This document shows, piece after piece, positions 54,742 to 58,089 of a stretch of 58,089 nucleotides of DNA. Every line of letters begins with the position of its first letter. Position 1 is the first letter of the stretch. A program made the translations under genes and the position numbers. The stretch spans positions 1-58,089 of the forward strand of contig JAFUCN010000002.1 in assembly GCA_017459665.1 (NCBI GenBank), written 5' to 3'. Source of the DNA: Methanobrevibacter sp. GTDB taxonomy: Archaea > Methanobacteriota > Methanobacteria > Methanobacteriales > Methanobacteriaceae. The notes below the pieces were generated by a model. It was not told where the DNA came from. It ran no database searches and was given only the letters and a program-made list of their open reading frames with translations.

Positions 54742-55052
54742 AAACCTATATGCTCAATTAAATAATTATAGAATTAACTATAATTACTAATATATTTGTT
54801 ATTTCTAATATAAATAGATTTTAATAACTTTTATTTAGAATAATAAATAATACATTGTTAAAATTAAATATAGACAATTATAATTTATAATTTGAATAAA
54901 TCAACTACATTCGTAGAGTAAATTGAAAAAATAATAAGGATTTAAGTAAAAAAATTAATAATAATTTTGAAATGAACAAAATTTAGTAAAAAATAGAAAA
55001 TTTAGTTAAAATTTGAACAGTTATTAAAACTCAATAATTTCTACCAACACTC
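54742..55052. other. AT-rich upstream part of the IS element
   Basis: About 310 bases inside the IS, between transposase start and right terminal repeat. Very AT-rich, with no open gene. It probably holds the transposase promoter; TATA-like runs are too frequent to choose one. Confidence 0.5.
55026..55052. repeat. Right terminal inverted repeat of the IS
   Basis: CAATAATTTCTACCAACACTC ends here and is the reverse complement of the left repeat with one internal mismatch in the first 20 bases. Confidence 0.8.
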
Positions 55053-55061
55053 GAAAAATCG

Positions 55062-55095
55062 AAAAAAAAGAATTGTGAAGGATAGAATATCCTTC
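55062..55095 (-). terminator. Terminator of the adhesin-like gene
   Basis: GAAGGATA and TATCCTTC (55077-55095) form a perfect 8-base stem with a 3-base loop just after the stop codon; on the reverse strand a run of eight T follows (55062-55069). Confidence 0.65.
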
Positions 55096-58089
55096 TTATT
55101 TGATTTTAACAAAACGTTTAAGACTTGCCTGCTTGTAGGTTACTGTATAACTTACAGTTTTGCCTTTTTTGAGTTTCTTAACCATCTTCTTGGTCACCTT
55201 AAACTTGCCGACACCATCTGAACCTGTTTTGACCTTGTAGTTTTTGCCGTTGAACTTTACGGTCAGCTTAACATTCTTGTAAAGCTTAGGTCCGGTGTAG
55301 GTCACTTTAGCAGTGTATTTTTTGCCTTTCTTGAGCTTTTTAGCAACCTTTTTAGCAAGTTTCAAGGTACCCTTGCCTTTGGCGTTGACCTTGACCTTGT
55401 AGGTCTTGCCTTTGAACTTGACGGTTACGGTCTGCTTTTTCATGTCCTTGCCGAAGCTGACAGCAACCTTGTTTTTGCCCTTGTAGGTAAACTTGACATT
55501 CACGGACTGTTTGACCTTATGTCCCTTGACAGTAATCGGAATCACTGTTTGCTTTTTGGATTTCTTGACATTAGTGGTCTTTTTGGCTGAAATAATCTGT
55601 TTTACAGTGAAAGTGTTGGAAACACTCTTGTCGAAGTATCCTGCAGTTACTGTGTATTTTCCAGGAGCCAGGGAAGGCTTGATTGTTGCAACACCATTTG
55701 CATCGGTTAAAACAGAGTAAACTTTTCCTGCAACTGTGAACTTGACGCTCACACCAGCAACAGGCTTTTTGTTTGAATCAATTACACGGACACTGTAGCT
55801 TGCAGGCTCAAGGTAGAATACGTTGACGTTCCTGTTGGAGTCAAGAGATACTGCAATTACGGTTGGAGTGGCGTTATATGATACATTGCCATATTTTATG
55901 TCATTGGATATTACCAGAGTGACTGCACCACTCGGAACTGAAGGAACATTAACTGTTCCAGTGCCATTGACAATATTGACCGGATAAGATACATTGTTTA
56001 TGATTACGCTGACATTTCCTGTGACGTCGCTTGGAACGGTTACAGTGACTTTTCCTCCGACAACATCAACCTTCACATCACCAGGCTCCATGACCTTAAG
56101 AACAGCTATGGTGGCATTCCTGATGCTTACATTGTATGGTCCGCTAAATGATGCGCTGACCTTGTAAGTGCCGAAATCATCAAATGTGTGCATTGCCCAC
56201 CAGGTTCCGTTTCCTGCATAATCTGCTTTGATGGAATTCTCATCAGACAGTCTGAAAACTACATCACCAGTCATGATTTCGCTTAATATATCGGATTTTG
56301 CAGTGATGTTGACTGTCTTGTTGTTGGTTGTGATTCCTGTCACGTTTAAGCTGAGCATCCTGCTTGTGAATAATATTTCTGCGGAAGTGTAGTATGAATC
56401 CTCATCGTGGCTTACGATTATATTATACTCTCCAACATTCTCCAGGACTATTTTACCCTCAGCATCAGTGACTTTAACTACATTAATGTCAACACCGTTG
56501 ACAACACCACTAACGGTAACGTTCTGACCTGCTTCCATATAGGACATGACCGGCACAATGGTCTCATCACCTGTGTTTTCAATGCCGTTTGCTCCCCAGT
56601 AGGTAACGTTTGTAACATTGACATCGGCATTCCTTCTGGAAAGTATTGCATTTAAAAGATTATCGTTACCCACAAATCTGATTTCCAAATTGTTTCCATT
56701 CATTTTTATTTCAAATGGAGTATAATTATCTATATTTGCCCTATTGTTCAGGAATGTGGAGTGGGAAATTGACCTGATGTATGTGGATTCCGCAAGAGTC
56801 CAGAAGTAAATTGCAGAACCTGTATCGGCTTTATTGCCGGTGAATTTGGAATTTACCACAGTAGCATTGCCGGTGATATAAACAGCACCACCGTCACCGT
56901 CACCATCCTCATCACATGCATTGTTGTTGGAGAAATTGGAATTTTCAATATTACCAGAGCCCATATAGAGAGCACCACCCTCTACTGATGCAGTGTTGCC
57001 TGTGAAATTAGAATCAGCCACATTAACAGTTATTTCAGAGCAAATGGCTCCACCAAAGTCTGCGGAATTGTCTTCAAACTTACAGTTGGTCACATTACCT
57101 GCACGTTTAAAGCAAATTGCACCGCCGTCACTTTTTGCAGTGTTGGCTGTGAAATTACAATTTGCCACATTACCTGAATCCATTACGACAGCACCACCCA
57201 ACTTAGATGCAGTGTTACCGGTGAAATTACAATTTGCCACATTACCTGAACTCATTACGACAGCACCACCAGAAGCAGAAGCAGTGTTGTTAATGAAATT
57301 ACAATCAGTCAAATTACCGGTCTCAATATTGACAGCCGCACCAGAAGCAGAAGCAGTGTTGTTAATGAAATTACAGTTCATTATATTGATAAATTCAATA
57401 TCTAAGTAAATTGCACCACCATAATCTGCAGTGTTGGCTGTGAAATTACAATCCCGGATTTCACAGGACTCGGCGAAGAAAATTGCCCCGCCCATTTCAG
57501 CGTGATTGTCCCTGAATGAAACGCCCTTAATGATTCCATTGATTGTGGCGATTGCACCACCAAATTTTGCTGAATTTCCAATGAACTCACCATTGAATAC
57601 AACATTCTCAAAGTTTCCAAAGAAATTGACTCCTCCGCCAGTATAGGAAGTGTCGTTTATGAAATTGCTGTTGAATGTGATGTTTGAAGGATTTTCACGG
57701 TAGTTTACAGCACCACCGTTAAGGGAGGCAGTGTTGTTTATAAAGTCACAGTTGAATACACAGTTGGTGGAAACGTTCTTGAATGTTATTGCCCCACCGT
57801 TTCCAACTGTCGGATCAAGTTGACCTAAAGCGCTGTTGTTGATGAAACTGCCTGAGAAGTTGTTCTTATCGGTTGTATTGTAGAAAAACATTGCACCGCC
57901 GCATGATTTGGCAGTGTTGTTTATGAAGTCGCCTTTAATCTTATTGCCGTTTGCCTTATTGTAGAAAAAAATTCCTGCGCCGTAGCCCGCAGTGTTGTCC
58001 TTGAAGATGCCATCGAAAGTATTGTTTTCGACTGAGTTGCGGAAGAATATTGCTCCACCGCTTTGTCCTGCATGATTATTATAGAATTG
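55096..58089 (-). CDS. Adhesin-like beta-helix surface protein, 5' end outside window
   Basis: The frame is open to the window edge, with 997 visible residues; the ATG at 57891 is internal. The N-terminal two thirds has tandem Pmp-like repeats, with the pattern NCNFTxNTAxxxGGAI every 24 residues, forming a right-handed beta helix. A region of Ig-like or bacterial-Big-like domains follows, then a Lys-rich end of about 150 residues with repeated KGKxYKVK motifs, like those of methanogen adhesin-like proteins. No membrane helix closes it; the positive end may bind the pseudomurein wall. It should act on the surface. GC appears higher than in neighbours. Confidence 0.88.
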   Translation of the reverse strand, partial: QFYNNHAGQSGGAIFFRNSVENNTFDGIFKDNTAGYGAGIFFYNKANGNKIKGDFINNTAKSCGGAMFFYNTTDKNNFSGSFINNSALGQLDPTVGNGGAITFKNVSTNCVFNCDFINNTASLNGGAVNYRENPSNITFNSNFINDTSYTGGGVNFFGNFENVVFNGEFIGNSAKFGGAIATINGIIKGVSFRDNHAEMGGAIFFAESCEIRDCNFTANTADYGGAIYLDIEFINIMNCNFINNTASASGAAVNIETGNLTDCNFINNTASASGGAVVMSSGNVANCNFTGNTASKLGGAVVMDSGNVANCNFTANTAKSDGGAICFKRAGNVTNCKFEDNSADFGGAICSEITVNVADSNFTGNTASVEGGALYMGSGNIENSNFSNNNACDEDGDGDGGAVYITGNATVVNSKFTGNKADTGSAIYFWTLAESTYIRSISHSTFLNNRANIDNYTPFEIKMNGNNLEIRFVGNDNLLNAILSRRNADVNVTNVTYWGANGIENTGDETIVPVMSYMEAGQNVTVSGVVNGVDINVVKVTDAEGKIVLENVGEYNIIVSHDEDSYYTSAEILFTSRMLSLNVTGITTNNKTVNITAKSDILSEIMTGDVVFRLSDENSIKADYAGNGTWWAMHTFDDFGTYKVSASFSGPYNVSIRNATIAVLKVMEPGDVKVDVVGGKVTVTVPSDVTGNVSVIINNVSYPVNIVNGTGTVNVPSVPSGAVTLVISNDIKYGNVSYNATPTVIAVSLDSNRNVNVFYLEPASYSVRVIDSNKKPVAGVSVKFTVAGKVYSVLTDANGVATIKPSLAPGKYTVTAGYFDKSVSNTFTVKQIISAKKTTNVKKSKKQTVIPITVKGHKVKQSVNVKFTYKGKNKVAVSFGKDMKKQTVTVKFKGKTYKVKVNAKGKGTLKLAKKVAKKLKKGKKYTAKVTYTGPKLYKNVKLTVKFNGKNYKVKTGSDGVGKFKVTKKMVKKLKKGKTVSYTVTYKQASLKRFVKIK
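57000..57400. repeat. 72-base tandem repeats in the adhesin gene
   Basis: Near-identical units recur every 72 bases: AGAAGCAGAAGCAGTGTTGT begins at 57271 and again at 57343; GAAATTACAATTTGCCACAT begins at 57151 and 57223. Each unit is one 24-residue beta-helix coil. This is prone to recombination. Confidence 0.8.

Larger units (their letters stand above)
53200..55052 (-). mobile_element. IS1182-like insertion sequence with terminal inverted repeats
   Basis: The left end GAGTGTTGGCAGAAATTATT (from 53200) and the right end, read on the other strand, GAGTGTTGGTAGAAATTATT (to 55052) match at 19 of the first 20 bases and continue more weakly. The element is 1853 bases, with one transposase on the reverse strand. 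No obvious target duplication: flanks are ..AAATAATA and GAAAAATC.. . The right end lies just beyond the adhesin terminator. Family by transposase pattern. Confidence 0.85.

Noticed and set aside
57000..57400. Regular repeats that could suggest a CRISPR array
   Set aside because: They are in frame, spaced every 72 bases without variable spacers, and encode 24-residue beta-helix coils.
57402..57620. Alternative frame ORF in the adhesin gene
   Set aside because: It overlaps the adhesin beta-helix frame, which is the one with clear repeat structure.

Overview
The window is AT-rich archaeal DNA, most likely from a Methanobrevibacter-type methanogen (Methanobacteriales). The evidence is a methyl-H4MPT:CoM methyltransferase subunit A homologue, a coenzyme F430 synthase-type Mur ligase next to hemC, aIF5A, pyruvoyl-type arginine decarboxylase, a fused NADP phosphatase/NAD kinase, archaeal TATA boxes, T-rich terminators, and a giant beta-helix adhesin-like protein with a lysine-rich C-terminus. 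The species is not determined.

Layout. 1-900: ArsR-type regulator (cut by the window edge) and a DUF2124 protein. 960-4950: a redox island of two old-yellow-enzyme paralogues, an HxlR regulator, a DsbA/FrnE-like thiol oxidoreductase and an MBL-fold hydrolase; one 18-bp dyad recurs at the promoters. 4950-13000: an ABC exporter-type operon with one ATPase and three diverged FtsX/MacB-like permeases plus a small DUF1858-like gene, behind a perfect DtxR-type palindrome. 13160-14330: small accessory genes, including one with a frameshift in a poly-A run. 14430-21960: housekeeping (hisA, ribL, argC, flavodoxin, pyrI, a GMC-like Fe-S flavoprotein, TldD-like peptidase, AMMECR1, NOG1-type GTPase). 22000-25455: two flavodoxin-fold reductases, small proteins, and a small heat-shock protein. 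25490-33900: SIS-domain isomerase, DUF447, adenine deaminase, TIGR00300 ornithine cyclodeaminase-type protein, purine permease, polyferredoxin-like membrane protein, agmatinase and aIF5A. 34060-40810: pyruvoyl arginine decarboxylase, NADP phosphatase/NAD kinase fusion, cfbE, hemC, a Gfo/Idh/MocA dehydrogenase and a PRTase-type regulator. 40900-42260: a HIRAN-like gene coupled to an ARPP-1-like gene. 42270-50500: orphan MtrA, PAP2 phosphatase, nitroreductase, cupin, flavodoxin/ferredoxin fusion, TPR pair, DGC-type protein, thioesterase, a two-repeat TMEM175-like membrane protein, HXXEE protein. 50600-52950: an NTF2-like gene with a frameshift, GNAT, flavoprotein, and a decayed MATE pseudogene. 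53200-55052: a complete IS1182-like element with terminal inverted repeats. 55096-58089: adhesin-like protein, 5' end outside the window.

How the genes fit together. Arginine decarboxylase makes agmatine; agmatinase lies beside aIF5A, whose modification in archaea uses agmatine, so this region is a polyamine/hypusine neighbourhood. HemC starts and CfbE finishes the route to F430. Adenine deaminase and the NCS2 permease suggest purine salvage. The many flavin and thiol enzymes, the HxlR dyads and the CxC regulator suggest redox and metal stress handling. I found no CRISPR array, rRNA, tRNA or clear prophage.
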